From Dysidea avara (Eukaryota; Porifera; Demospongiae; Dictyoceratida; Dysideidae): a stretch of 64,000 nt of DNA. The notes under the pieces are model-generated. The model was not told the origin of the DNA. It saw nothing but the letters and a program-made list of their open reading frames with translations, and made no database searches. The stretch's first letter is position 1. Each line of letters opens with the position of its first letter. Below, one piece after another: positions 1 through 12,458 of this stretch. A program made the translations under genes and the position numbers. The stretch is from positions 5,472,507 to 5,536,506 of the forward strand of contig NC_089273.1 of the NCBI RefSeq assembly GCF_963678975.1. The letters run 5' to 3'.

Positions 1-720
1 AGTTCAGCTAGAAACAAGTCACCGTGTAGAGAGATCAGCTAGAAACAAGTCACCCGTAGAGAGTTCAGCTAGAAGAAGTTACATTGTAGAGAGTTCAGCT
101 ACAAAGAAACTACCATGTAGAGAGTTCAGCTGCAAACAAATTGCCCTGTAGAGACAAACAAATCACCCTGTAGAAAGATCAGCTAGAAGAAGTTACCTTG
201 TAGAGAGTTCAGCTACAAACAAATCACCCTGTAGAGAGTTCAGCTAGAAACAAGTCACCCTGTAGAGAGATCAGCTAGAAACAAGCCACCCGTAGAGAGT
301 TCAGCTAGAAGAAGTTACATTGTAGCAGTTTAGCTGCAAACAAATCACCCTGTAGAGAATTCAGCTACAAACAAATCACCCTGTAGAAAGATCAGCTAGA
401 AGAAGTTACCTTGTAGAGAGTTCAACTACAAACAAATCACCCTGTAGAGAGATCAGCTAGAAACAAGCCACCCGTAGAGAGTTCAGCTAGAAGAAGTTAC
501 ATTGTAGCAGTTTAGCTGCAAACAAATCGCTCTGTAGAGAATTCAGCTACAAACAAATCACCCTGTAGAAAGATCAGCTAGAAGAAGTCACCTTGTAGAG
601 AGTTCAGCTACAAACAAATCACCCTGTTGAGAGTTCAGCTACAAACAAGTCATCCGGTAGAGAGATCAGCCACAAGGATCACCTTGCAAAGAGGTTAGCT
701 ACAAAGAAATCACCCTGCTT
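1..720 (-). repeat. ~31-bp minisatellite array (minus-orientation copy)
   Basis: Tandem degenerate units of about 28-31 bp of the form GAGTTCAGCTAGAAACAAGT followed by CACCCTGTAGA, with several interchangeable variants of the middle (caaacaaatcaccct, gaagaagttaccttg). The same family in opposite orientation fills 23340-26545. The array is cut by the window start. No gene is seen. Confidence 0.9.
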
Positions 721-833
721 CATCTTTTCTTCTTCCTGTAGTAAAGAAAAAATGACAGGTTAAAAAGCCCTAAAGCCGGCCATAGGCCGGCTTTATGGCC
801 GGCTTTGGGGTATACAAATACAAAAGAAGTGAA

Positions 834-1160
834 ATCTAATCCAAAACAGCCAAGCTGTAAAAAAAGAGTGCGGCCCTGAGAAGGCAATGGTGAAAAAAGA
901 TGTGAAATCCAAGGTGGCGGCCAAGAAATGGCTGTGATGGTAGGTTAATGGTAAAAATTTTAATAACAACAATTCAGGTGAATTTGGTGCCGCTTGGTCT
1001 TGGCACAAAATTCACCTGAATTGTCGTTATTAAAATTTTTACCATTAACCTACCATCACAGCCATTTCTTGGCCGCCACCTTGGATTTCACATCTTTTTT
1101 CACCAATTGTCTTATCAGGGCCGCACTCTTTTTTTACAGCTTGGCTGTTTTGGATTAGAT
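834..1160. mobile_element. Palindromic foldback element, copy 1
   Basis: The left arm starts ATCTAATCCAAAACAGCC and the right arm ends with its reverse complement. The arms are about 150 bp each and match almost base for base around a short spacer near 985-1010. A second copy lies at 22621-22941 in inverted orientation. The arms contain a short ORF that is only a shadow of the palindrome. On its left it continues through about 110 bp (GGCCGGCTTT repeats) into the minisatellite, as the second copy does, so palindrome plus spacer plus minisatellite travel as one unit. Confidence 0.85.
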
Positions 1161-1430
1161 GTAATTATCAGTTGCCATTTTAACAGAATATGTTATTTTG
1201 ACAGTATGTCAAATTAGCATTAGTATGTTAATTTAACACAGTGCCTTTCAAAATAATGCACTATTGTCAAAATTAGCATGAACTGTCAGATCTACAAATA
1301 GTCTGTTATGCTTTAGTTAGTATGTTGTTTCAACAAAATGATCTGCTATTAAACAGGTCTACCTTCCTTATAACATACCATTTGTTAAAAAAAATCATCA
1401 GTTAAATTAACATAATTATTAAGTACGGTA
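1161..1430. repeat. TGTTAAA/TTTAACA-rich tract (probable transposon terminal region)
   Basis: AT-rich sequence with many degenerate copies of TGTTAAA and its complement, spaced irregularly. It is recognisably related to 2868-3110 (shared order: tatgtYaaattagca, then tttaacacarttRcctttmaa, then ttgttt(c/t)aac). The same word style fills 11280-11815 on the far side of the gene pair. I read these as subterminal repeats of one DNA-transposon family. This is an inference from word composition, not an alignment. Confidence 0.5.
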
Positions 1431-2236
1431 GTACTTAATGGTAGGGATCGTCAAGGTTCACGATTTCCCGCCAAAAAATTACGCACCAAAAGCAGACTTG
1501 CAAAACCATCTCGGCGATTCAGCAGTATTGTATTACAAAAGTGAAGCACGATTTCGCCTTCAAAACGACACGAAATGCATCCTATGAGTTTCCACGAATT
1601 TAAAAAAAAATTCTATCTGATCAAATTTTCTAGTGACTGACTCCCTAACTGATGCCTTCAGCCAGGCCTAGCGGGAAGATGGTAACAGCTACAGTCCTAC
1701 TTCTTGCATGAAAACGGCTCGCTTTGCCTATAGATTAAACCTTTCCTACACCGATAGAAATACAATCCTTGCGCTAGGGTCTTGCCTTTCATCGTTCTTT
1801 AATGTCGCCATCGTCCTGGATTCACTACAGGTAGTGTTGATAACTCCACAAATGGCTTCAATGTACGGCGCCGTCCGTTTCAATAAGAGTGCTCACTAAA
1901 TAGAGTAATCATAATCTTCGCGGTAAAATATTCGAATACACGTGGTTGAAAGTTAGAAGTTGATTTTGAGCAGGAAGAGCGAGCTGTTCACAATCGGGAA
2001 GCTTTGTACGTGTAAGTGAATATATTTAGCGACTTATATCTTTTGTTTCTGGCAAAGTTAACCGGCAAAATTAATATTGTTTGCGTTTGTAAACGCATTT
2101 CTTTGCTGTAAACAACGTATCTACCTCAAGTATTTGAGCGATATTAGAAATAATTCGTAGCAAAATAGCGTTAGCTAAGGGTATTGTGGTTATTATTGCT
2201 TTGTGTGTTTTCTCTGAGGCAATATTGGGTGCGGCA
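1431..2236 (+). other. Upstream region of the 2237 ORF; no gene seen
   Basis: Less AT-rich than its surroundings in the part 1440-1890, which suits a promoter or 5' untranslated region of the ORF starting at 2237. I see no convincing TATA box, no domain-bearing ORF and no clear repeat border. The short open frame at 1708-1899 has no recognisable features. Confidence 0.3.
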
Positions 2237-2515
2237 ATGCCTTCGAAGGAAGCGGCACGGAAGAGTAGAAAGAAGGACAATAACAGGGCGTACTATGAAG
2301 CTCATACAGAGTCTATACTCTCAGAGAGAAAGGACAAGTACAGCAGTGAATGCCGATCACAGCGTCATGCTAATGAGTACTACAAAAATGTAACAGCGTC
2401 GCGTGAGAAATCAGCTGAAGCCACCAAAACATCGTTTAACAAAGATTTGGCAAAGTCTCGCATTGAGTCAGCGGAAAGGCAAAGGGAATACTACCATCAA
2501 GACTTGGAAAAGTAA
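2237..2515 (+). pseudogene. N-terminal fragment, highly charged repeat protein (transposon-type)
   Basis: An open frame begins before 2237, and the ATG at 2237 (MPSKEAARKSRKK) is the likeliest start. It encodes about 93 residues of Lys/Arg/Glu-rich, coil-like sequence with a repeating tyrosine pattern (AYYEAH, ANEYY, REYYHQDLEK). Proteins of this look precede Helitron-type or other transposase genes in sponges and cnidarians, from general knowledge of such genomes. The frame stops at a TAA directly after GAAAAG; AAAAGTAAC could also be a splice donor. Any downstream coding part is missing because the palindrome at 2592-2867 and other sequence follow. It is a broken or partial gene. The function is not assignable. 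Confidence 0.4.
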
Positions 2516-2591
2516 CTTTAGTGTCCTGTGTAATAGAAACTGCATGCACATAAAAGATAAGATTTATGCAATGTTTGTAAAAAGTACACAA

Positions 2592-2867
2592 ACAAGTGGA
2601 ACAAAAAATTAGGAATTTTCAATATGAGTAGGGATCAAAGTAATAAAAAGTACTGAAACAAGAGAGATTATCTACCACCTGAAGTCATGCTAGTACACAC
2701 GTAATCCCTACTTCAGTGCCATTATATCTTAAATCTTGGCAACTGAAGTAGCGATTACGTGTGTACTAGCATGACTTCAGGTGGTAGATAATCTCTCTTG
2801 TTTCAGTACTTTTTATTACTTTGATCCCTACTCATATTGAAAATTCCTAATTTTTTGTTCCACTTGT
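2592..2867. mobile_element. Palindromic foldback element (second family)
   Basis: Arms 2592-2723 and 2741-2867 are nearly perfect reverse complements (ACAAGTGGAACAAAAAATTA at the left end, its complement at the right end) with a spacer under 20 bp. The arm sequence is unrelated to the 834-1160 palindrome. There is no coding capacity. It lies exactly between the broken ORF at 2237-2515 and the TTTAACA-rich tract at 2868. Confidence 0.85.
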
Positions 2868-3120
2868 GTTATTTGATACTATGTTAAATTAGCACTTAAC
2901 TTGCTATTTTAACACAATTACCTTTAAAGTGACATTTTGAATGCTACAGCAAGTATGTAGCTGCCATATCTACACAATACATGTCACCACAATTGTTATT
3001 AGGTTGTTTTAACTAATTTAGTTACCATTTAACAGATAAAACTCTCATTATAGCATGTCAATTGTTATTATTTAGTAACATGTATTAAGATGTACATTGT
3101 ATAATATTATATTTGGACAT
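2868..3120. repeat. TGTTAAA/TTTAACA-rich tract, left flank of the gene pair
   Basis: Same composition and partly the same sequence as 1161-1430. It lies 170-430 bp downstream of the end of the minus-strand zinc-finger gene. A comparable tract lies beyond the end of the SAM gene (11280-11815), so the two divergent genes are bracketed by this material. Confidence 0.45.
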
Positions 3121-3291
3121 CCATTACATGCCATAAAAAACAAAATCACCTTGAAATAAGCTGTGCTGATATTTTGTAGCACTTGGACTAGGCAACAAGA
3201 CTAATGATCACTACATACACCATATCACATCAACAATGACACTGCACATACAAATACAATTATCATACATTACACTTTGCATACAATGTTT

Positions 3292-6200
3292 CTATTCTAT
3301 TGTCTTTAATAAGTCTGCTTCAACTCTAGACCGTAGGGTGATATATAGATTGCCATCATCAAACGTGTGTGCAGCATATGGATGACATTCCACAAGACTT
3401 ACTAATGACACACAACAAAGGTGCAGTGAAAGCTCAAGCATGTAACTCATCAAATGATTTACGAGTCCAACAGTTCTACAGACATTAATTCAGCTACTGG
3501 ATAGTCGACAATAACCATCAGATCAGTAATTTTGGCAAAAACTGGAAGATCATCAGTTTGTTTTCCAATTAGGATATAATCACCACAATGATATTCTTCT
3601 CCATGGATCCTAATCCAATTGGAGTTACAGAGAATTATTACCACAGATCTATATACAACTGCATGCTCAAACTAAGAGGCCAGCATGTGAGCTTGTATAA
3701 TAATTATACAGGCTCTACTAATTACATTTGATATGTATAAGATAGATAGGTCTTGGGTGGTTCTTCAAATGTGATTTGAAAGGCCATGTAAAGGGTCTTT
3801 CCCTTTGAGCTGTAGTCATGTGTGTCGATGTGTGTCGATGACCAAATATACAGTATGTATTGCTCAAATGCAATGTCATCTTGCAAGAGTACAAGTGTTT
3901 TTAAAAACTTGCTGATTAAGGGGTTTGACGCCTGTTTCGCTCACGAGTATTCAACATTGCATTTGAACGGTACGTATCATATCTGGCATCGTATATATAG
4001 GAGACCAGGTCAAGTTACAAGTAGGCATTTCCAATCTGACTTTTAATTTTTACTACTTGGTCCTTTGAAATACTAATTACACAACTTACTGTGAAATTAC
4101 AGTGTCTGGGTGAAAATCCTGGAGAAAGCACAGTATTTTGTCTCTTTTTGGATGTGCAGAAACTGATAGCAATCCTTGACCTAGCATAATACAGTATAAT
4201 TCAGAATATAAAGCTTCTGTTACCTCATTTAACATGCACATTCGCAACATTAATATCACTTACATGGTCCACACTGCAATTCATCATATCCAAAAAACTG
4301 CAAATAACCACATATCAATCTTTGGTGACGAGAGGCTACAGAGAAAGCAATGTTTTTAAAGTTTGCAATCCTTCCTGCTTTCTTGAAATATGAATTTTTG
4401 GCCTCCATTCGCATACACCAGGAAGTTACAAGTGGTACCAATCTACCAGTCACATATCATGTACATTACGTATGTAAGTACATAAAACCTACCTGCAAAT
4501 CTGATTTGGGAAATGTAGTAAGTAATGTGTTTTGGGGATGAGTTTAACTCCAGGATAGCAATGAACAAAGAGCTGATGGTGCTGATTTATTAGAGCTGCT
4601 AAATAATGAGATGATGGCACTGATGAAACTTTAGCTGTAGAGATCTGCAGTATTTCCAACAGCAATAAATAGCATTCCCAATTTAGGTCATCTTCAGGAA
4701 TTTTGTGACCAATCAATAATGGTAAAATAGTAGCAAAGGTCCAAGCTTGTGATGTTGAGAATTTCAAAAAAATAAGGACTACATAAATACACTTTCTCAC
4801 TAACCAGACAACCTCAAGCTAGCATCACCCATAACATGTTTTCGTTCAAATGCTTTTGGAGGCTTAGTTCTTGACTCATTTCTTCCAAACACAAAACTGT
4901 TTAGTCTTTCATTCAGATCGTCCAGTTCAAAGTAGTGCTTATCCGAAACAAAAACTTTCAGCATCAATTTCAATTCAAATGGCAGAACTCCTTCCAGTAG
5001 AATATGCATAGCATCCTGTGGCATTTGACCATTTGCCACATTAAAATCAGGAATATCATTCAAAACACTGTCATGATTAACTCCATTATGTAATAGAATC
5101 ATGTTCTGCAAAATTTCCAAGTAGCAAAGAGCAGTGGTACTCATGGCTATGAGGGCTTCGTAAAGTAAATTCAGATTCATTGAACTAACATAGGAAGACT
5201 TTGTAAGTACTACACAATGCGCACAAATAATATACCTTTCTTTGTATCATTTTGTCAGTAGCCATGCATACTCTACATTTGCGCAATGCAAAACTTACAC
5301 CAATTAAACCCACCAATTTCATGGGCGGCAACTGTGTCTGCCAAAAAAGCAATCACAGTTCCATAAAAACGGTTCTGATGTCCATTGTTTACCACAATGA
5401 TACCATCCTAGTACAGCAAAATAACAAAGTATAATGTACATTACATTACATACTGTACCTTGTATAGTGTTTTGACATCTTTGATAAAGGGATTTAAAAT
5501 TTCTCCAAATCCATACTTCTTCAATAATGGATGTGTAACAACTGCTATAAGTTGGATGCAGCGATGGGTGGATCGCAATGCAGGACGAAGATTAGCAATG
5601 GTATAGTAAAACACACCTACATGTGCATGCCATTGGTACTGATGCACACAGACTGCACATAAAAATGCACATAGTACCTAATTTGTGAACACCTCTATGA
5701 CTTGCTAACACATCACAAGTCTCAACTTCATCATAATACATTACAAGCTGCAGAGCATTGGGTATCTCTTGAAAGTAAGCGTTGTCGGTAATAAAATGGC
5801 CATCACAGTAGTCACCAATAAGGCCATCACATCTTCTGTTATCCCGTAGCACCTATACAATAACAAATTATGGCTAAGTTGTACCATATATTATTCATAA
5901 TATTATGTACCTCATCAAAGACTTCTGGGTGCTCAAGAAATTGTTGTAATCCTTGCAAAAATGGCACATACTGAAAGTTTTCATCCCCTAACACTACATC
6001 CCCAAGGCTGACTGTAACTGGTTCCAATCATAAAAGCACAAAGTTAATGGGTTAAGAAAATAGGTGTATACTTACCACTAAGTTGAAATTTTCGCGATAA
6101 TACTTATTTTGCATGTATTCAGTTTGTACATGCAAAAAAGGATTTCTGAAGAATTCCAACTGTTCAGTGAGAGGAATTTCACTTGCCCCCTGGTCACTAC

Positions 6201-6777
6201 AGAATTTATGAATAACCTCAGCTATGTCATCAATTGTAAAATAAATTATTTGTTGTATTTGCTGAGTAATAAAATCAAGAGAAGATTGAGTTAGCTGGTA
6301 ACGTTCCTTAGCATTAAGCAAAAACAATGCAGCAAAGTGTGACAACCTGTTAGAATTTGGACTGACATCTGTAGCTACTTGGAGGAGGGTCCACCCATGA
6401 AAGATCACTAATCTCATCTGCACTACTAAAGTCAACTGCATTACTTAAATCCATGCTACATATGTCTTCTTCAAGTTCATCTTCTACAACCAGAGAACTT
6501 TCTGACTGGCCTGTCTGGGGGAAGTTTTCTTCTGGCCTGACATAACTGCTGTTTGCCTAGCCTCACTCTCAAGGTCTGCTCCACGGTGCTTACGAAACAG
6601 GTGAGAAGCAAATGTCGAGTAGCATCGGAAAGTTTGGGAGCATCCTTCAACAAAGCATCTCATCATAAAATTGAGTTCATTAGAATGGGTAAGAAATCTG
6701 TGTCGGTAAAACTTCCTCCATGACAAACAACAAAAACTGCAGCACGAACAACGATAGGATACTGCCTCCTCCATCAA
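3292..6777 (-). pseudogene. C2H2 zinc-finger, transposase-like multi-exon gene (frameshifted)
   Basis: Probable start is ATG at 6777. Two C2H2 fingers lie in the first 64 residues (C10-C13-H26-H31 and C41-C46-H59-H64). Coding blocks then follow at about 6076-6777, 5911-6011, 5678-5852, 5459-5616, 5236-5407, 4805-5184, 4493-4745, 4264-4442 and 3292-3648, most bounded by good GT/AG sites with introns near 50 bp. Several junction phases agree (for example 5678/5616 and 4493/4442). The conserved block WCMRMEAKNSYFK near 4400 and MPQDAMHILLEGVLP near 5010 recall an uncharacterised zinc-finger family, repeated in fish and invertebrate genomes, that I regard as transposon-derived. Frame breaks are visible near 6520, 6390, the 6076/6011 junction, 5330 and 3460, so this copy is probably dead. 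The exact transposase superfamily is not assigned. Confidence 0.6.
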
Positions 6778-6911
6778 ATTAAGAGATGTATAACATCTCG
6801 AAATGGTTAAAACAAGCGCGCGCTAAAGCACGTTGTTTCGTTGTGGTTTGTCACAAATCGTTATATCCCCCGATACCCCTTGCTACGAACACTAGCAGCT
6901 CTTGTGTCGAT
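6778..6911. promoter_or_regulatory. Shared intergenic region of a head-to-head gene pair
   Basis: Only 134 bp separate the ATG of the minus-strand zinc-finger gene (6777) from the ATG of the plus-strand SAM gene (6912). The gap holds a CpG-rich core (GCGCGCGC near 6820) in otherwise AT-rich DNA and no clear TATA box at a sensible distance, which suits a bidirectional promoter. The role is inferred from position and composition. Confidence 0.45.
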
Positions 6912-9900
6912 ATGGAAGGCTCCAGTTTAAGCGAAGACATGACGGTGACTGATGTAGTGAGTTGGCTGAGCTGTCAAGGTTTTAAGGACGACATTCAGCA
7001 AATTGCTTTGAAGGTACTATGGCACTGGGATGCCTGCGTATGTTCTGCTATGTGTTGTAACGTTGTAGCTCAAGAAATGGATGGAGAAGCCTTGTTTGGA
7101 GCGGTTGGTTGTCAAGTTGGCCCGGACTGTTTGAAGGATATTCTACCAAAGTTTGGGCAACGAATTAAAGTGTATAGGGCAATAAGGCTGAGATGGAGAA
7201 GACATATTTACAACAGGTTTGTAAAAGAAATCCATTTGAAGGGAAATTTGTTTTGACCCATGGCCACTTTTGTGCAGCTTGCTAAGTCCACTCGGTTTCC
7301 TGTGCACTGCTCACATCTGTTTACTACCAGAATTAAAATGTTCCATTTTCTATATTACATTACTTCCTGGAATTTTAGTATACTGTACAGGCCCAGAAAA
7401 AAAATCTTGTCAGAGTGTCTGATTACATATCTGTGCTATTTAATCAGCACGAACATGTTCACTTTTGTGTTATTCTCACAGCTTAATGATGGTGCAAGCT
7501 TAAGTTTGTGATTATGTAGTTTTCTATGGTTGTGCATGCCCATGGAAATGTTGGCTTGAAAATCTGCCGGTCATGGAATGGAATGGGCTGCATGAAACAT
7601 TCTGGGAGCAAGTCAGTTAACAGAATTCATGGCCATCAGAGATATTATAAAAATTTTCTTTTGTACAGCCACAATAATCCCCATGGTGTGGGACTCCAGA
7701 AAACACGGAATTATGGAACAATGGAATAAATGAAACTAATTTTAAACAATTATAATATAACTATATGTTTATACAGTGCTCACCTTGTAGCAACTCCATT
7801 GAGAACGCAATTGCAATGGTGGAACACTAAGGAAGCAAGCTTTAAATAGAATGTACACTGGACTAGCCACTCTAGAACAATCTAACTAAGCAAAACTATT
7901 TTCTAATGCACTTCACTACATAATTGTTACAAAACTATACGAGTTCTTTCTACTATACTTGCTTATAGTAGTAGAGTGGGCTTTAAAAAGAGCAGAGCGC
8001 TATCTAAAATCTACATCCCCTAGTACAGCATGATTCTAATGGCTTTGGGCACTCACAAGTGGCAGGTTGTACATGCAAGTATGGCAGAAAGAACTTGTAG
8101 TTTTGTAGTGATTGTGTAGTAAAGTGTATTAGACAGTAGTTTAGCTTAGTTAGATTGTTCTAGAGTGGTTAGTTTTGTGCACATTCTATTAAAAGCTCGC
8201 TGCCTTGGATTCAACCATCACGATTGGGTACTTGAAAGAGTTGCTACAAAGTGAGCAGTATATTACCTATCTATAAAGGGGTAGAATAAAAAATATGTAT
8301 TCTGTGTTTTCTGGAGTTCCCAATGGTGTCCACCATAGCAAACCATAATGTAATTACAAAGGCAACACCTTGCTACAGTTGTTATATGGTTTCATTACAG
8401 CAGAGGGTTGGCAATGGTAATTTGTGGTCACTCCCTTGAGTTATAAGAATGTATCCTATCTCCTAAAAACTTAGGGACTGCTATTATTGACAGGTAGCTC
8501 TTAGGTCCCTCCTTGTACACAGTGGCTGGACAATTGATACCTGTCAAGTGTCTGGACATTATTATATTCTCTGACTCATCAGGTTATTGACCAGACTTGC
8601 AATTTGATAAAACACCATTTGACTAACATTGGCAACGAGGCAGTTGAGCAGTATCTATAGATGAAAAGCTGCATATAGATAGGCTAGTTACACAATTTTC
8701 TACCATGTGAGAATCCACTTTATTAGTGATGCATTTCATCAAGTTAATCTGTTGCTAATTACAAATTATTATGCAAATGCCAAATATTCTGATCACCAAA
8801 ATTTCTGCTTATATGGTACCCTTCATATATACGTATGTGTTATATTTTTATGTGTGTTTAAAATAAGTTTCATTGTAGGATAAACATGGAGAGTCAACAA
8901 TTAGTAGTCGAGAGGTAAATAATCTCTTTGATATTACTTTAGCATGAGTTTTGTGCATGTGTAGACATCAATTCTGTCATGTGATAGTTCTCCTGGATCA
9001 CCTACTTCTAGTGTTGCATCTCAGCACTCGAAGGTATTTTTAAGGCAGTCTGTGTTGTCTTCCATTGTACTTTGCTACAGTCATCAATGCAGCCAGCTGC
9101 AGTAAAGGTTACTAAAGCACACAACCACCTCATTTTTTATGTTTAAGTTATGCTTGTTTAATAGTGGTCGTACCTAAGTTTGTGTATGTTTATGTATAAA
9201 TGGATACTTTCTTTATGTAGGGAAGTAATAGCCTTCCTGATCCTTTTCCAATCCCAGTCTTCAGACAAACCACTGAACAGAATTTAGTCAAAAAGGATCT
9301 TTATCCTGATGATCGGCGTTACATGGTCAGGGTATTGTCAACTATGATTCTTGCCCATGTATCCAAAGCCAGTGTGCATGATTGTGAACAAGTGGGAAAG
9401 GCTCTTGTACAGAAATTCCCTTTCTTAAAAGAATATGTTAGTCAGTAACACTACTATTGTTTCTGATTCATTTGTTTTATCCACACAGCATTCCTGGGCA
9501 CAATTCATGTACGTAGGATGCCAAAATTGTAACCGTAAACCAGCAAATGCAACGAGTGAACCTAAACCAAAAAAGAAGATGTCTGACAATCATCATTACT
9601 CTACAATTTTCGGTGAACCTGAAGATGCAGAAACTCATGCACGAAACATGGAACTGTTGGAAACGGAGTGGACAAAGTTTATAGACAAAAAGGCTTCAGC
9701 TGATGGAGTAAAAGAGCTGATGTCAAGAACTTTTTTACACCGCAGAGAATGTATATGTCATTCAGAGCGGCCAGTCTCAGAGATCATGAAGGAGTATCGA
9801 TGTTTGAGCAGACTTATATTTGTACGTTCCCTCTTTTGTATCCCACTTGTTTATTATATACTACTTGACAGGTTGCATACGTACGAGATGGTCAGTCTGA

Positions 9901-11219
9901 AGATATGATGGAACAATTTGAGGAAAAGTGGAAGAGATTTGTTAGAGTTATTATGTCGTATAGCAGAGCAATACCATTTCAAACCAAGGAACTGAAGCAA
10001 ATTCTGGAAGAGTTGGGTGATGATTGTGATGGTAAGCTTGATATCACATGTGTGCATATATTCATACATTTTTTAACAGTTCCACAGATAATCTCACTGA
10101 AGTTGAACATATAGCAGCGCTGAAGTGTGTGGCATCATTTTTAGTGCCAAAAAGAAAGAAACAAGGAAGCAAAAATCGTTACACTGTTATACCCTTTCTT
10201 CTAATTAACGTACCAGTAAGTTGGATTTACTGTAATCATGTAGGTGCCCATAAAATATAAGTGCCACTGTGTATTTTGTAATGATTCTGCATGGGCTCCT
10301 GTTGTGACACAACGTTTAATATATCGTATGCATAGTTTATAAGGCCCAATGGTTGATATTACCATGGTTGATTATGTATGACATAACAAAATCTGTTGGG
10401 GTGTGTTACTATTTAAAGACCACTTTCTACTTTTTACTTCCACATATTGACTGGCAATGTAATAAATTTCTTTGTTCACAATCACATTGTCTGTAGCTAT
10501 GCATAGTTTCAATTCAATGCCAACTATGCAATTAGCTGTACTTGGAATTTTTCATGTAAGTAGAGGGCAATACCAATTAGAGAAAACTGTTGGCATTTTT
10601 ACATTATCAGGACTGCAAGCTTTGTGATTATTACTTTAAAAAGCAGGATAGTGGGAAATATGCTAGACATTTAGTTCAAATCATATGCAGGTGTGGAATA
10701 AGAACTGCATCTACAAGTGTTGATCCAAGTGGCTACATTGGGTGTTATAATAGCACACTAAGGCATGCATAATAAATAAATTATGTGCGTGTACTTGTGC
10801 TGCTAATATCTTGATTTCATTGCTTTGGATTTGTAATTTGTGTCCATGTGCTTCCAGTGTGAAAGCCTATATATTATTTGTTGTTGTTTATACTTCTATA
10901 GAACTCAACAGCAGAAAGGGAATTCGTTGATTGTGCAAGTACTCATCCGGCAATAATTAGAAAATTTGATGCAGATGATAGTATTGCTGCTACATATAGC
11001 ATTTACGTCGAAGAGGAAGAAATTGTCAAGTGTCCAGATTTTGTCAATGCTTTGTGTGTATTGTTTTCGCTAAATTATATTTTCAATGTCCCAAAATTAA
11101 GTGATTTATTTACATTTATTCAAGAAAAGATATTTGAAATCCCAGGTGACCAGAGAAGGAAGTCACCTTCTCTTTCCAGTTTCATGGTTGCAATTACAGC
11201 AGCTACTAGTAAAGACTGA
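6912..11219 (+). CDS. SAM-domain protein, SAMD3-like, multi-exon
   Basis: Chosen start ATG 6912 (MEGSSLSEDMTVTDVVSWL) opens a sterile alpha motif domain, a protein-interaction helix bundle (VVSWLSCQGFKDD, then QEMDGEALF and KDILPKFGQRIKVY). Exons I infer: 6912-7216, 8879-8914, 8965-9033, 9081-9107, 9221-9436, 9489-9821, 9872-10031, 10088-10215 and 10902-11219 (stop 11217-11219), perhaps with a small one at 10242-10309. Phases fit from 8879 onward. Later exons resemble the fish 'sterile alpha motif domain-containing protein 3-like' family (FPIPVF, LVQKFPFLKEY, TFIQEKIF). Within the SAM exon, 7014-7067 reads open for 18 extra codons but also has GT and AG ends whose removal would break the frame. 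The 7216/8879 junction phase does not fit, so an exon may be missing or damaged. It is paired head to head with the zinc-finger gene. Confidence 0.6.
7660..8345. mobile_element. ~0.7-kb foldback element inside the SAM-gene intron
   Basis: Left arm (GACTCCAGAAAACAC near 7690, then CTCACCTTGTAGCAACTC near 7780 through CTAGAACAATCTAAC near 7890) reappears as reverse complement at 8150-8320 (GTTAGATTGTTCTAGAG, GAGTTGCTACAAAGTGAG, GTGTTTTCTGGAGTTC). No ORF. It lies in the first long intron, so it would be removed by splicing. Confidence 0.75.
8346..8878 (+). other. Remainder of the long SAM-gene intron; nothing recognised
   Basis: AT-rich sequence with no domain-bearing frame, no tRNA-like box pair and no obvious tandem repeat. 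It ends in a usable acceptor (TTGTAG) at 8878. Confidence 0.4.
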
Positions 11220-11279
11220 ACAGTAACTACAGTGACTACAGTGTACTCAGTTTACAGTATGTGATATGTGATTTCTCTC

Positions 11280-11815
11280 TTACAAAATATGTGACATAAA
11301 GTAACAGAACTATTCAATACTATGTAATGATAGCATATTGTTAGCTAAAATGACAGCATATCTTTGTGTATAAATGACATGTTGGAAGTAGCTGTACTGA
11401 CATCCATAATGCTAAATCAACACATCCATAATGCTAAATCAACACATAGGTGTGTATTATGAACTGTTAAATTAACATTAATGTTTGTTAAACCTACTGA
11501 ATGTATGTTAAAATTACTGAATTTTTGTCAGAGCTACTGTGTTGAAGTAGCAACACAATTGTTAAAATAACACAGAATGATAAACCTCTGTATAGAACTT
11601 TGTTATTATTGCTATTTGGGGTGTTATATTTACATGGTTAATGTTTAAACAACTAAATTCTTGATGTAACTTTTACATAGTAGTTGTTGAAATTACATTA
11701 TGAAAATTGTTATTTTAACAAATGCCTTTTGCTAATATTACAAGAGCTACATGTTATATAAAATGCATCAATATGACATATTTTTTATGTTAATTTGACA
11801 ACTTTTTTTTTGTGT
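11280..11815. repeat. TGTTAAA/TTTAACA-rich tract, right flank of the gene pair
   Basis: Dense in TTTAACA, TGTTAAA, AAATTAAC and related words (for example 11460-11560, 11700-11730, 11785-11805), with a 27-bp direct duplication at about 11399-11440 (CATCCATAATGCTAAATC). It ends where the CA-repeat composite unit starts at 11816. Likely the other subterminal region of the element carrying the gene pair (inference). Confidence 0.45.
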
Positions 11816-12378
11816 AGTATTAAATTATCCACACCGGATTTGATAAACTTTTTATGTGACATAAAGTTAGGAATCCACAACTGTCCTAATAATTATAAAC
11901 ATCATGACTAGCAATGAAGTCTTGATGCATTTGTATGTACAAACTACACACACACACACACACACACGCACGCACGCACACATACACACACACACATACA
12001 CACACATATACCTCACACACACACACCTCACACACACACCTCGCACACACACACAGAGTCAAGTCAATATTGGACTAAAATTTCTGTGCTAGCAGTAGCC
12101 ATGTGACTGTTATCTTTGCATAACAATAAATTCTGATACCAACGTATTTGGTCTACATGTTAGTTAGAACTAGCAAATTCCAAGTAAAGAAGTTGTCAGG
12201 TTGTGTTTTTAACTACTCAATATTCTGCAGTTAGTGTTAAATTATCCACACCGGATTTGATAAACTTTTTATGTGACATAAAGTTAGGAATCCATAACTG
12301 TCCTAATAATTATAAACGTCATGACTAGCAATGAAGTCTTGATGCATTTGTATGTACAAACTACACACACACACACAT

Positions 12379-12458
<80 letters not shown>

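Noticed and set aside
793..1008. 71-codon ORF, with a relative at 22736-22939
   Set aside because: It lies within a palindrome and exists in both copies by descent; frames are open on both strands of a hairpin.
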